DNA of 64,000 bases from Cheiracanthium punctorium (Eukaryota; Arthropoda; Arachnida; Araneae; Cheiracanthiidae), in assembly GCA_038373885.1 (NCBI GenBank), contig JAWZYV010012250.1, positions 108,558 through 172,557 of the forward strand, read 5' to 3'. Below, piece after piece: positions 33,586 to 44,488 of the stretch; the stretch's first letter is position 1, and each line of letters begins with the position of its first letter. The notes below the pieces were generated by a model that saw nothing but the letters and a program-made list of their open reading frames with translations, did no database searches and was not told where the DNA came from. The position numbers were made by a program, and so were the translations under genes.

Positions 33586-35637
33586 CTAGCTGAAGTACCC
33601 GTTCTTCGCACGGGAATGAATGGACTTTTTGATATTACGATTTGTGGTGATTACTATTCATTGTAATAAACAGATATAGCAAAATTGATATCGCGTTATA
33701 TTGTGTTCAATAATCATGCATACCGAATTTCAAGGCAATCGTTTGTACGGTGCAGAAGGCGATGCGACGTAGCGCAATCAAGGGGCGAGTTTTAGCAAAA
33801 CGGATACGGCGAAAATATTTTTCGCATTCAGATATCGATGTATACGAATTTTCATGACGATCGGCTGAATAGTCCTGAAATTCATGTGTGGACGCAACAT
33901 CGAGTGGCAAGTTATAGGAAAATGGATAGCGCCAAACTCATCCCCGTGTTCAAATATCTATGTATACCTATTTTCATAGCAATCAGTTACCATCTAGTGG
34001 TCAGTTAACCATCTAGTGATTAATTAAGGTAATGATTTGCTACAGCGCCGTCAAGTGGCGAGTTGTAGCAAAATAGATAACGCCAAAATATTCTCATTGT
34101 TGAAATAGCTATGTATACTGATTTTCATAGCGACCGTTTGAATGGTCAGGAATTTGGCCTGCTGCAGGGTCATCTAGTGCCGAGTTAAAACAATAATGCA
34201 TTGCAGTGCCATCTAATGGTGAGTAACATCAAAAGGAACACAGTTAGAATATATTTTTTGTGCTCAAATGTGTAAGTATAAAAAATTTCATGCCGATCAG
34301 TCGAACGGTATAGAGGTTGATGCGTTGCAGTGCCATTTAACGGCAAGTTACAGCAAAATGGATACTGAAAAATATTCTCCGTGTTCTAATATCCGCGTGT
34401 ACCAAATTTCATCGAAATGGGTTGGACGATATTCGCATAGCAAACGGCTAAACGGAATAGAATTCGACGTTCTGCTGCGCCACCTAGTGGCAAGTTAGAG
34501 GAAAACGTATAGCATAAAAACCTTCTCCATGATAAAAGACTTAGGTGAACCAAATTTCATGGTGATCGGTGAAACGGTGCTGAGTTTTTCAACCTCCTAC
34601 ACACATACCAACATTCATTTCTATCTATCACCAGTCTTATTATATATACCAGTCTCAAGTAAAATCCAGTTTCAAATCTAAGCCTCGCCAAAGTGCCAGC
34701 ATACGCCATTTTGCAAGAGTTTTTTCAGGGAATCATTCGAAGCATTGACTTAGCAGCAATCAAAATGGGAAATGGTTCGATCGCCAGACATTTTTTTGAA
34801 AAGTGGAATCCCTTAATACAGCCTCATTTTTTAAATTATCAACTATAACATGTTTTATTCATCGTTACCTCGATGTACTAAATGCGAAGATTTCAATTTT
34901 CTAAAATTTGACGGATTCCCCCCAAGTTAAATCAATGTACTCAATTGGCGAGAATTCTGAAGCTACATCGCTTGAAATGCCCTAATAACTGCATTATTTC
35001 TGCACGGATAGTTAAAATTTAATGCTGTATTCTAAGAAAACCTATACACTTGTTTTCAAAAATGCTATTCCCTTAAGCTCTCAGTAAATTGCGCCAAAAA
35101 GCCTAAAACTGTGCAAACCGCTAGAACTCACTTTCTAAAAATCGGCCTATCAGCCATTTTATTTTTCGCCAAACTAAAAAAATTTACATATTAGTCTCGG
35201 AAATCTTCGATCCTCATTGTTTTGCGTATAAAACATTTCATTCCTGCTCTCATTTCTTATGCGCACACGATATTATAATTAAAAAAATAACCTTACAAAT
35301 ATAAACTAAAAAAATCATTATTATTCTTTTATTTTTACTTTAAGAATTTAAAACATTTTATTCGGCAAAATCGCCACACATGGCAACCAAGATGCTTATT
35401 TCACACTTTCACTACAGGGGTTACAATTACATAAAGCTTTCTGCGTGGAGAACATAAAAAATCTCTTAAATTCCGGGAACGGGTGGACTTTCAAAGTTTT
35501 AAAGTGGACTATCATTTATTCTATATTATTTTACATATATCTGTGTAAAATTTCAGGCTGACAGGTCCATTTTTGTGGAATTGTATACTACCCAAATCAA
35601 CAAATTGACAAACAGAATTTCATTTTTATTTATAAGA
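33586..35637 (-). mobile_element. Non-autonomous Helitron, X2 plus A unit, 2.05 kb
   Basis: 5' end at 35637 (host A, then TCTTATAAATAAAAATGAAA). 3' end CTAG at 33586-33589 with the same hairpin. The A part (34647-35637) and X part (33586-34646) meet at a junction that is also seen in the copy at 39175-41240, so this composite is a genuine mobile unit of about 2.06 kb. It contains no Rep/helicase frame. Confidence 0.88.
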
Positions 35638-36545
35638 TAACCTACGCTTGTTTTTAAAAATACCCTCTCATTAAATTGCGCCAAGCGCTAGAATCATAGA
35701 AAATCTGACACACTTTCAGATTTTAAATACGCACTAAAGTGCTATATATAAAAAGAGTTATAATCCATAGGTCTTCCCTATTTTCGTTCCTTATTTTATT
35801 AAGTTGGAAAGTGTATCATTATTCATGAGTGTGATTAAACAAAATTAAAACTGATATTTCTAACATCCTTTTTTCTGGATGTAATATATTAGAAATAGAT
35901 GCAATAAAGCTGCTCAGAAAAATGCACAATTCCAACTGAATGAAAATTTCAAAAACTTATACGCAGGTGTATTCATAACCCAAATAGCAGACTATTAAAT
36001 TACGATAAATAGCGCCAAGCGTTAGAATCCTCTTCAAAATCGCACATCAACCCCTTCTATTTTTCGCCCAATTAAAAAGTTGCACATTTATTTTCGGAAA
36101 ATTTCCAAATTCTATTTTTCTTTTGAGTATAAATCATTTCATTCCCACTCTGATTTCACATGCACACGATATTTTAATTTAAAAACAACCTTACAAATAA
36201 TCTAGTCAAAATAAAAAAAATCGTTATTCTTTTATTTTTACTTCAAGAGTCTGAATCATTTAATGAACTGCCGAATGTGGCAACCTAGATAAGCTTAATT
36301 GTCGCTTAATGCACTGTGGGGTTACAATTACGAAATGGCGGAAAGCAAAAATTAGCCTTTTGCGATACGTTTTTATCGATATTTCCTAAAAAAGTTCGAA
36401 TTTTGAAAAAATCGCTTCGAGGTGTGTCGGGACCTGTCATGGAGAATTTCCGTTCAAAAATTGGTAGGTCTACGATCACCCGTTTGCGAACTACGCGAGA
36501 CACAGACAAACAAACAGTTTACACACATTGTTTTATTAATATAGA
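35638..36545 (-). mobile_element. Helitron unit E in the chain
   Basis: 5' end at 36545: host-side A, then TCTATATTAATAAAACAATG. The interior is a diverged relative of the A unit (GCGCCAAGCG.TAGAATC, ATTTTTCGCC, GGGGTTACAATTAC). The 3' side runs directly into the 5' end of A, with no CTAG of its own. Confidence 0.7.
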
Positions 36546-37555
36546 TACCAGTCTCAAATAAAATCCAGTTTCAAATCTAAGCCTCGCCAAAGTGCCAATA
36601 TACGCCATTTTGCAAGAGTTTTTTCAGGGAATCATTCGAAGCATTGACTTAGCAGCAATCAAAATGGGAAATGGTGCGACCCCCAGGCATTTTTTTGAAA
36701 AGTGGAATCCCTTAATACAGCCTCATTTTTTAAATTATCAACTATAACATGTTTTATTCATCGTTACTCCGATGTACTATATGCGAAGATTTCAATTATC
36801 TGAAATTTGGCGGAATTCCCCCAACTAAAATCAATGCACTCAATTGGCGAGAATGCTGAAGATAGATCGCTTGAAATCCCTTAATAACTGCATTATTTCC
36901 GCACGGATCATTAAAATTTAACGCTGTATTCTAATAAAACCTTTGGACTTGTTTTCAAAAATCCGTTTCCTTAAGCTCTCAGTAAATTCCAAGCCGGAAA
37001 CAGTGCAAACCGCTAGAACTCACTTTCTCGGCATTTGAGCCATTTTATTTTTTCGCCAAACTAAAAAATTTTAACATATTAGCCTCGGAAATCTTCAATT
37101 CTTATTGTTTTGCGTATAAAACATTTCATTCCTGCTCCGATTTCCCATGCACACGATATTATAATTTAAAAAAATAACCTTACGAATATAAACTAACAAA
37201 AAAAAATCATTATTATTCTTTTATTTTTACTTTGAGAATTTAAAACATTTTATTCGGCAAAATCGCCACACATGGCAACCACGATCCTTATTTCACACTT
37301 TTTTCACTACAGGGGTTACAATTACCGAAAGGTTTTAGCGTGGAGAACATAAAAAATCTCTTAAATTCCGGGAACGGGTGGACTTTCAAAGTTTTAAAGT
37401 GGACTATCATTTATTCTATATTATTTTACATATCTGTGCAAAATTTCAGGCTGATAGGTCCATTTTTGTGGATTTGTATACGAATCAAATCCACAAACAA
37501 ACAAACAAACAAACAAACAAACAAACAAACAGAATTTCATTTTTATTTATAAGGA
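36546..37555 (-). mobile_element. Helitron A-type unit B in the chain
   Basis: 5' end at 37555 (A|TCCTTATAAATAAAAATG), with about nine CAAA repeats just inside. The 3' side ends in the complement of ACCAGTCTCAAATAAAATCC and abuts unit E. About 90% identical by eye to A, C and the A part of 39175-41240. Confidence 0.8.
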
Positions 37556-38580
37556 TATCAGTTTCAAATAAAATCCAATTTCAAATCTAAGCCTCGCCAA
37601 AGTGCCAACATACGCCATTTTGCAAGAGTTTTTTCAGGGAATCATTCGAAGCATTGACTTAGCAGCAATCAATATGGGAAATGGTTCGACCGCCAAAGAG
37701 TAGCACGCATTTATTTGAAAATTGGAATTCCTTAATACAGCCGAATTTTTTTTAAATTATCAACTATAATGTGTTTTATTCATCGTTACTCCGATGTACT
37801 AAATGAGAAGATTTCAATTTTCTGAAATTTGGCGGAATTCCCCCAACTTAAATCAATGTACTCAATTGGCGAGAATTCTGAAGTTAGATCGCTTGAAATC
37901 CCTTAATAACTGCATTATTTCTTCACGGATCATTAAAATTTAACGCTGTATTCTAATAAAACCTTTGCACTTGTTTTCAAAAATCTATTTCCTTAAGCTC
38001 TCAATAAATTGCGCCAAGCCGAAAACCGTGCAAACCGCTAGAACTCACTTACTCAAAATCCATATTTCAGCCATTTTATTTTTTCGCCAAACTAAAACAA
38101 TTTACACATTAGCCTCGGAAATCTTCAATTCTTATTGTTTTGCGTGTAAAGCATTACATTCCTGCTCTGATTTCCCATGCACACGATATTATAATTAAAA
38201 AAAAAATAACCTTACGAATATAAACTAACAAAAAAAAAAATCATTATTATTCTTTTATTTTTACTTTGAGAATTTAAAACATTTTATTCGGCAAAATCGC
38301 CACACATGGCAACCACGATCCTTATTTCACACTTTTTTCACTACAGGGGTTACAATTACGGAAAGATTTTTGCGTGAAGAGCATAAAAAATCTCTTAAAT
38401 TCCGGGAACGGCTGGATTTTCAAAGTTTTAAAGTGGACTACGATTTATTCTATATTATTTTACATATCTGTGCTAAATTTCAGGCCGATAGGTCCATTTT
38501 TGTGGATTTGTATACGAATCAAATCCACAAACAAACAAACAAACAAACAAACAAACAGAATTTCATTTTTATTTATAAGA
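37556..38580 (-). mobile_element. Helitron A-type unit C, first in the chain
   Basis: 5' end at 38580 (A|TCTTATAAATAAAAATG), about six CAAA units. The 3' side joins unit B without spacer. Non-coding. Confidence 0.8.
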
Positions 38581-39039
38581 TTATTTTAATTTAACGGTAC
38601 TTCTAAGTACCGTCAGTAGATAAAGGGTTAAAAAAATCATTTTCAGTATGTGAATGTTAAATACAATGAGCCTAGTAGGTAATATATGCAGTCGAACTCG
38701 TTTATATTGACCCGCGATTTAACGAGAATCGGGATTCAACGAGGAAATCGGAAATATTTGCTTTACAATGTTAAGTCTATGGGAATGTAATTTACTTTTA
38801 GCGAGTAACCTCGGTTATATAGAGGAATATTTTTGCATATTCATAAAGTTTCTATTGACTTCCACCTCCCTTAGCTCAACTAATCCTTTCTTGGAAAAAT
38901 TCTTTCAACTTTTCAAAGTCTATGGAAGTGACGACGATATAACGACGAATATTCTGAATTTCAACTTGAAGCGACCGCAGCCTACTCTGGCTTGGCTTGT
39001 GTGGTTGTGTTTTCGAATCTGGTGGTGCAACTGACCTTG
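38581..39039. other. Spacer between oppositely oriented Helitrons
   Basis: Contains the small palindrome ACGGTACTTCTAAGTACCGT (38595-38614) and, near 38691, CAGTCGAACTCG, which resembles a pogo-like end. A possible partner GTTCGACTG lies near 42565, but TA flanks do not agree. Confidence 0.4.
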
Positions 39040-41445
39040 TTTTTAACACGCTTTTATTAGCTTCACCTGTATGTATGTTTGTAACCGACTCCTTTGAACT
39101 CGATTTTGACCCACTTTAAACGGTCAGATTTAATTTAAACTTTGTAGATATATCAAGGATCGATGACAATACAATCTTATAAATAAAAATGAAATTCTGT
39201 TTGTTTGTTTGTGGATTTGAGTTGTATACAAATACACAAAAATGGACCTAACAGTCTGAAATTTTGCACAGATATGTAAAATAATATAGAATAAATCATA
39301 GTCCACTTTAAAACTTTGAAAGTCCACCCTATCCCGGAATTTAAGAGATTTTTTATGTTCTCCATGCAAAAACCTTTCCGTAATTGTAACCCCTGTAGTG
39401 AAAAAAGTGTGAAATAAGGATCGTGGTTGCCATGTGTGGCGATTTTGCCGAATAAGATGTTTTAAATTCTCAAAGTAAAAATAAAAGAATAATAATGATT
39501 TTTTTGTTAGTTTATATTTGTAAGATTATTAATTTTTTATTATAATATCGTGCGCATAAGAAATGAGAGCAGGAATGAAATGTTTTATACGCAAAACAAT
39601 AAGAATTGAAGATTTACGAGGCTAATATGTAATTTTTTTTTAGTTTGGCGAAAAAATAAAATGGCTCAAATGCTGATTTTAAGAAAGTGAGTTCTAGCGG
39701 TTTGCACAGTTTTCGGCTTGGCGCAATTTATTGAGAGCTTAAGGAAATAGATTTTTGAAAGCAAGTGCAAAGGTTTTATTAGAATACAGCGTTAAATTTT
39801 AATTATCCGTGAAGAAATAATGCAGTTATTAAGAGATTTCAAGCGATCTATCTTCAGAATTCTCGCCAATTGAGTACATTGATTTAAGTTGGGGGAATTC
39901 CGCCAAATTTCAGAAAATTGAAATCTTCTCATTTAGTACATCGGAGTAACGATGAATAAAACACGTTGATAATTTAAAAAAATTCGGTTGTATTAAGGGA
40001 TTCCCCTTTTCAAATAAATATGTGTGCTTTACTTTTTGGCGGCCGAACCATTTCCCATATTGATTGCTGCTAAGTCAATGCTTTGAATGATTTCCTGAAA
40101 AAACTCTTGCAAAATGGCGTATGTTGGCACTTTGGCGAGGCTTAGATTTGAAACTGGATTTTATTTGAGACTGGGATATATAATGACACTGGTTGTAGAT
40201 AAAAATGAATGTTGGTATGTGTGTATGAGGTTGAAAAACTCTAGCACCGTTGCACCATGAAATTTGGTTCACCTTAGTCTTTTATCATTGAGAAGCATTT
40301 TATGCTATCCGTTTTCCTCTAACTTAACACTAGGTGGCGCAGCAGAACGTCGAATTCTATTCCGTTTAGCCGTTTACTATGCGAATATCGTCCAACCGAT
40401 TTCGATGAAATTTGGTACACACGGATATTAGAACACGGAGAATATTTTTCAGTATCCATTTTGCTGTAACTTGCCGCTAAATGGCGCTGCAACACATCAA
40501 CTTCTATACCGTTCGGCCGATCGGCATAAAATTTCTTATACTTACACATTTCAGCTCGAAGAATATATTCTAACTGTGTTCCTTTTGATGTTACTCACCA
40601 CTAGATGGCACTGCAATTCATTATTATTTTAACTTGCCACGAGATGACGCTGCAGCAGGCCAAATTCTTGACCATTCAAACGGTCGCTATGAAAATCAGT
40701 ATACATAGCTATTTGAACAATGAGAATATTTTGGCGTTATCCATTTTGCTATAACTCGCCACTTGACGGCACTGTAGCAAATCATTACTTTAATTAACCA
40801 CTAGATCGCGCTGCAGTGTATCACTTCTTGACTGTGCAACTGTTCGCTATGAAAATAGGTATACATAGATATTTGAACACGGGGAAGAGTGTGGCGCTAT
40901 CCATTTTCCTATAACTTGCCACTCGATGTTGCGTCCACTCATGAATTTCAGGACTATTCAGCTGATCGTCATGAAAATTCGTATACATCGATATCTGAAT
41001 GCGAAAAATATTTTCGCCGTATCCGTTTTGCTAAAACTCGCCCCTTGATTGCGCTACGTCGCATCGCCTTCTGCACCGTACAAACGATTGCCTTGAAATT
41101 CGGTATGGATGGTTATTGAACACAATATAAAGCGATGTCCATTTTGCTATATCTCTTTATTACAATAAATAGTAATCCCCACAAATCGTAATATCAAAAA
41201 GTCCATTCATTCCCGTGCGAAGAACGGGTACTTCAGCTAGTAATTTGATAAGTTTATCCCATTATCCTGATTTTAACACGCTTTTATTTATTAGCTTCAC
41301 TTGTATGTATGTTTGTAACCGACTCCTTTGAACTCAAATTTGGCACACTTTAAACGGTCAGATTTAATTTAAACTTTGTACATTTATGAAGAACCGGTGA
41401 CAGTACAATAATTTTATAAGTTTATCTCATTATCCTGATCAGGAT
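39040..41445. repeat. Tandem duplicate of a roughly 200-bp unit, one copy split by a Helitron
   Basis: Copy 1 is 39040-39174 plus 41241-41271; copy 2 is about 41272-41445. Both start TTTTAACACGCTTTTATT and contain GTATGTATGTTTGTAACCGA and AAACGGTCAGATTTAATTTA. Copy 2 reads across the site where copy 1 is split. The AACACGCTTTTAT motif recurs at about 41694, 42047 and 42112. Confidence 0.8.
39175..41240 (+). mobile_element. Complete non-autonomous Helitron, 2066 bp, with its empty site
   Basis: 5' end TCTTATAAATAAAAATGAAA after host A (39174). 3' hairpin CCCGTGCGAAGAACGGG and terminal CTAG (41237-41240) before host T (41241). The neighbouring duplicate at 41401-41425 reads CAGTACAA|TAATTTTATAAG uninterrupted. 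So insertion was between A and T without target duplication, the defining Helitron behaviour. The composition is A part then X part, as in 33586-35637, on the opposite strand. Confidence 0.95.
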
Positions 41446-41537
41446 CGCCAGGATTAAATAATTTCCTCATTTCTTATCCTGATTGAAAGTAGAACACTTC
41501 CAAACATTACAATCTTAAGAAAACCTTTTTTACTGTG

Positions 41538-41609
41538 GCCGTGATCGTATTGTGGTTAGTACATTGCGTTGTGGCCTCAATAACCCAGGTTCGAATCCTG
41601 GGCACGGCA
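41538..41609 (+). tRNA. tRNA-His (GTG), possibly a pseudogene
   Basis: Cloverleaf: acceptor GCCGTGA / GCACGGC with a mismatch at pair 7, anticodon stem TTGCG / CTCAA with one mismatch, loop TTGTGGC (anticodon GTG), T-arm CCAGG TTCGAAT CCTGG perfect, discriminator A. A T-run at 41613-41626 fits a pol III terminator. The two unpaired positions leave open whether it is functional or the head of a tRNA-derived repeat. Confidence 0.75.
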
Positions 41610-41788
41610 ACATTTTTTTTTTTTTTACAAAATATCGTGATCCACCACATTATGGAAGAGTTGAGTACAAGAACATGTTAAGGCCATTCTTTTTAACACG
41701 CTTTTATTTGTTGATTAGAGACCTATTTTTCCTTTTTAGTGAGAAAGGTGGCATTTAACTGCAGGTTGATTAATACTTTGGTGCACAG

Positions 41789-41921
41789 CAGGTGCGTAGC
41801 AAGAGGGGGGGCTCAGGGGCTGCCCCCCCGAAATGGGACCCTTTACTTAGCTTACAATTGAACTTTAGCTTTAAATTTGATACCCAGCCCACCCCGAAAT
41901 AAAATCCTGGCTACGCCACTG
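41789..41921. mobile_element. hAT-like MITE, 133 bp
   Basis: CAGGTGCGTAGCAAG at left and CTGGCTACGCCACTG at right, flanked by the 8-bp duplication GTGCACAG (41781-41788 and 41922-41929). Confidence 0.88.
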
Positions 41922-42173
41922 GTGCACAGTGAAAATAAATTATCTCACAGTTTGTACTTTCCAGCTTAGTGTTCCTTAGTGTCTTATGAGAGATATCGAA
42001 AATTAAAAATAAATTTTAAATACATACAATTTAACAAAAACTAAAAAACACGCTTTTATAGCAAATCGAACTAAAAAGTGAAAAATAAAAATATAGTTTA
42101 AAAAACCAAAAAACACGCTTTAGTGATAAATTGAACTAACTAAAAAGCGAAAAATAATTCTTAATATAGAAAT

Positions 42174-42342
42174 AAATTAATGAACGAAAAATAGTATTAT
42201 TGTGAAAAAAGCGTGGGGTGCTCCATATATCAGTTCTTGAGAATATTCGATCGGTACGATTAGTACAAAAATGGTACAAAAAATATAGCACAAAGCGCCC
42301 CACGCTTTTTTAACAATAATACTATTTTTCGTTCATTAATTT
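42174..42342. repeat. Large hairpin with 45-bp arms
   Basis: 42174-42218 and 42298-42342 are complementary at 44 of 45 positions, around a 79-base loop. The arms run from AAATTAATGAACG to GCGTGGGG. No target duplication was fixed. Related AACACGCTTT motifs lie on either side. Confidence 0.85.
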
Positions 42343-42579
42343 TTAGGTCCATACATGAGACCTTCTACAACAAACAATAGTACAAGAAACTGACAACAAG
42401 ACACTCAAACTAAATTAGACAACTTGTTTTGTACTGTACAGAAATAAAAAGGTAAGTAATATAGAAAGAATAATCATGATTATTTCAGGAACCCGTTTTT
42501 TACGAGCACTCGGTTATAAAGAGCATATATAGCGCTCCCAGTGCTAAGCCCTCGTTATAAGCAAGTTCGACTGTATATA

Positions 42580-43395
42580 GCTGCGTACCTGTTCTTCGTA
42601 CGGTAGGAAATGAATATTTTTCTGATTTCAATTAGAATTAATTTTAATGATGTGAACATTAAAAAATTTCAAAATTATTTTTTGATTCGTGACGTCATGA
42701 ATACAAACCCAAGATGGAATAGTTTTTGGTTAAGTCAAAGCTACACGGCGGTTATCTGCCTAAGGAAAAATGGGGGAGGGGACTTTCTTTTTTCTGCTAA
42801 GAGAGGACAGCTCGCGTCACTGAATGTGTCGCTTAGAGCTAGCTGCATTCGTCCTTCCCGGCGTTTTCTGCCACAATTTGGATTCTCACAAACAGTCCCC
42901 ACCTTCAGAAGGTGAGGGACTTCTGAATATTTGCACTCCTCGGAAACTGCTAGCGACCACCGAGAGGACTTTCGGAACCACAGATTTAACGTGCACGTAC
43001 ACCGCATGTACAGGTGGTCTTTAGTGGTATATCGGAATCGAACCAGCAACCTGCCGGTTACGAATACAATGCCTTAATCTTTAGAAAACCCCCAAAACTT
43101 CGTTAGATCGATAGTCGCGCGATAGGCCAGAGAACTCAGAACTTTCACACTTCAGCCATCTACCGAACCTGAAATGATTGCAACAGGCATACAAAAGTTA
43201 TCATTGACATTCGCGATCGAAAAAGAAAGAATTTGACGGTTTGCAGAGTGCACCCAGAATTATTCACTTTCAAAGTGCCTTATTTCTACATCATATAATT
43301 GTTCTCAGTTTATTTTACAGAAATCTTCCGTATAAGGAAAAAATCTGATGTGTACAACACATGACTTCCTTGCACGTCTATTAAATCAAAAATAT
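42580..43395 (-). mobile_element. Helitron remnant interrupted by a SINE
   Basis: The left edge (ACCGTACGAAGAACAGGTAC, then GCAGCTA) is a decayed Helitron 3' end. Flanks of the SINE match 52720-53180 (GTAGGAAAYGAA; GACGGTTTGCAGAG; TTATTTCTACATCATA). The 5' end was not found. Confidence 0.6.
42730..43095 (-). repeat. tRNA-derived SINE
   Basis: On the minus strand a B box GGTTCGATTCC (43034-43044) is preceded by an A-box-like TTAAGGCATTG, and followed by GTGCACGTTAAATCTGTGGT and a long body. The GTGCACGT block links it to the repeats at 11701-12343 and 51264-51540. Confidence 0.65.
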
Positions 43396-43409
43396 TTTCG
43401 ACGCACTTC

Positions 43410-44480
43410 CAGTGGCGGCCCGTGGTCAAAACTGTTAGTGCAGCCGGAAGCATATGAGCTCCCCCCCCCTTCCTCCCCACAGGAATGAAAAATATTTGTT
43501 ACTGAATTCGAAAACGGATTAAGCCCTCGCCGAGGAAAAAGAAATTTCATAAAAAATGCAAGAGATCCTATTTTACTTCCATAAAATTTACATAAATTTC
43601 AACCAGCCGCTCTTACCCTCAAAATTGCATTAATCCGTGTCTGATTCGAAGTTTCCTTAGAATTTTCTTTTGTAACGATAACTTCAGAAGGAAAGAAAAA
43701 AAAAAAGCTTACTTATTTTTTATAAGTCAAATCAATCCTCCTTTCTTTTAAACTTGTGAATCGGTCAGTGATGTCCTCATAAAAGGCGTTGTTTTAATTC
43801 AGATATCAATAATTTTAAAATCTCTTTAAAATTTCCCATGTTTAAAGATTTTTCTCGCTCGCCATGTCCTCTAAATGCCAGTTCTTGCTTACTTAAAAAC
43901 AATACTGCTTTGATGGGTCATTGTCCATTCATAAGCGTCTATCCAGGCTTACCTTCTTGATAAATTCAGCAATATAAAGTCGAGAGTTTTCCGAACATAT
44001 ATTCTCCGTACCCCTCCCTCATTTCTCGAGCCAATCAGTCAGTCGCATTCACTACAGCCGTCGTTTGAAAATCTTTCATCAGCTGTACTTAGCTACTAAC
44101 TCCCTATGCCGGAGAGACTGCTCACAAACTCGTTGCCATGGCAACGGTGCTGCCAATTTCTTGATCGGCTATGAGGGCTGTACCGAGGCCGCCGAGAGAG
44201 GAGAAAGATTCTTTCTGCTCTGTCGGAGGCCTCAGCTGTACCAAGACTCACTGTTGAATTGCGGGAAGAGTAAAGGGCTTTTTTCTGAATGAGCGACCCA
44301 GCAGTTACTACAACACGTTGTTTTTTGTTTTTATTTTAGATTTTTTAAAAATTTATCATAGAAATTCCATAATTCTAATCTGAATTTAAGAAAGTTAGTA
44401 GAATAAAACATTTTAAAGTATTTGTTGATAATTTTAAGTGCAGCCCGGCTGTACTTGCTGTATCCCACGAGCCGCCACAG
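43410..44480. mobile_element. hAT-like non-autonomous element, 1071 bp
   Basis: CAGTGGCGGCCCGTGG at left and CCCACGAGCCGCCACAG at right. Perfect 8-bp duplication CGCACTTC (43402-43409 and 44481-44488). No transposase frame. The interior contains a GC-rich unique-looking segment (about 44030-44300) with an X-box palindrome. Confidence 0.9.
44131..44146. promoter_or_regulatory. RFX-type X-box palindrome
   Basis: CGTTGCCATGGCAACG is a perfect 16-bp palindrome and matches the RFX consensus GTNRCCATGGYAAC at every position. It lies inside the hAT-like element. Function is inference. Confidence 0.5.
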
Positions 44481-44488
44481 CGCACTTC

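Noticed and set aside
37490..38560. Regular (CAAA)n blocks resembling a direct-repeat array such as CRISPR
   Set aside because: They are short microsatellites just inside Helitron 5' ends, with no spacers, in a eukaryotic genome.
33214..40549. Homologous 76-codon frames at 33214-33444, 34268-34498 and 40319-40549 as a conserved small protein
   Set aside because: They lie in copies of the same Helitron unit about 90% alike, so a shared frame is expected by descent. The sequence is repeat-built and shows no known domain.
38691..42573. One 3.9-kb pogo-like element spanning the Helitron 39175-41240
   Set aside because: The ends CAGTCGAACTCG and the complement of CAGTCGAACTTGC are similar, but only the right one is followed by TA and the arms differ soon after. 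They are more likely separate relics.
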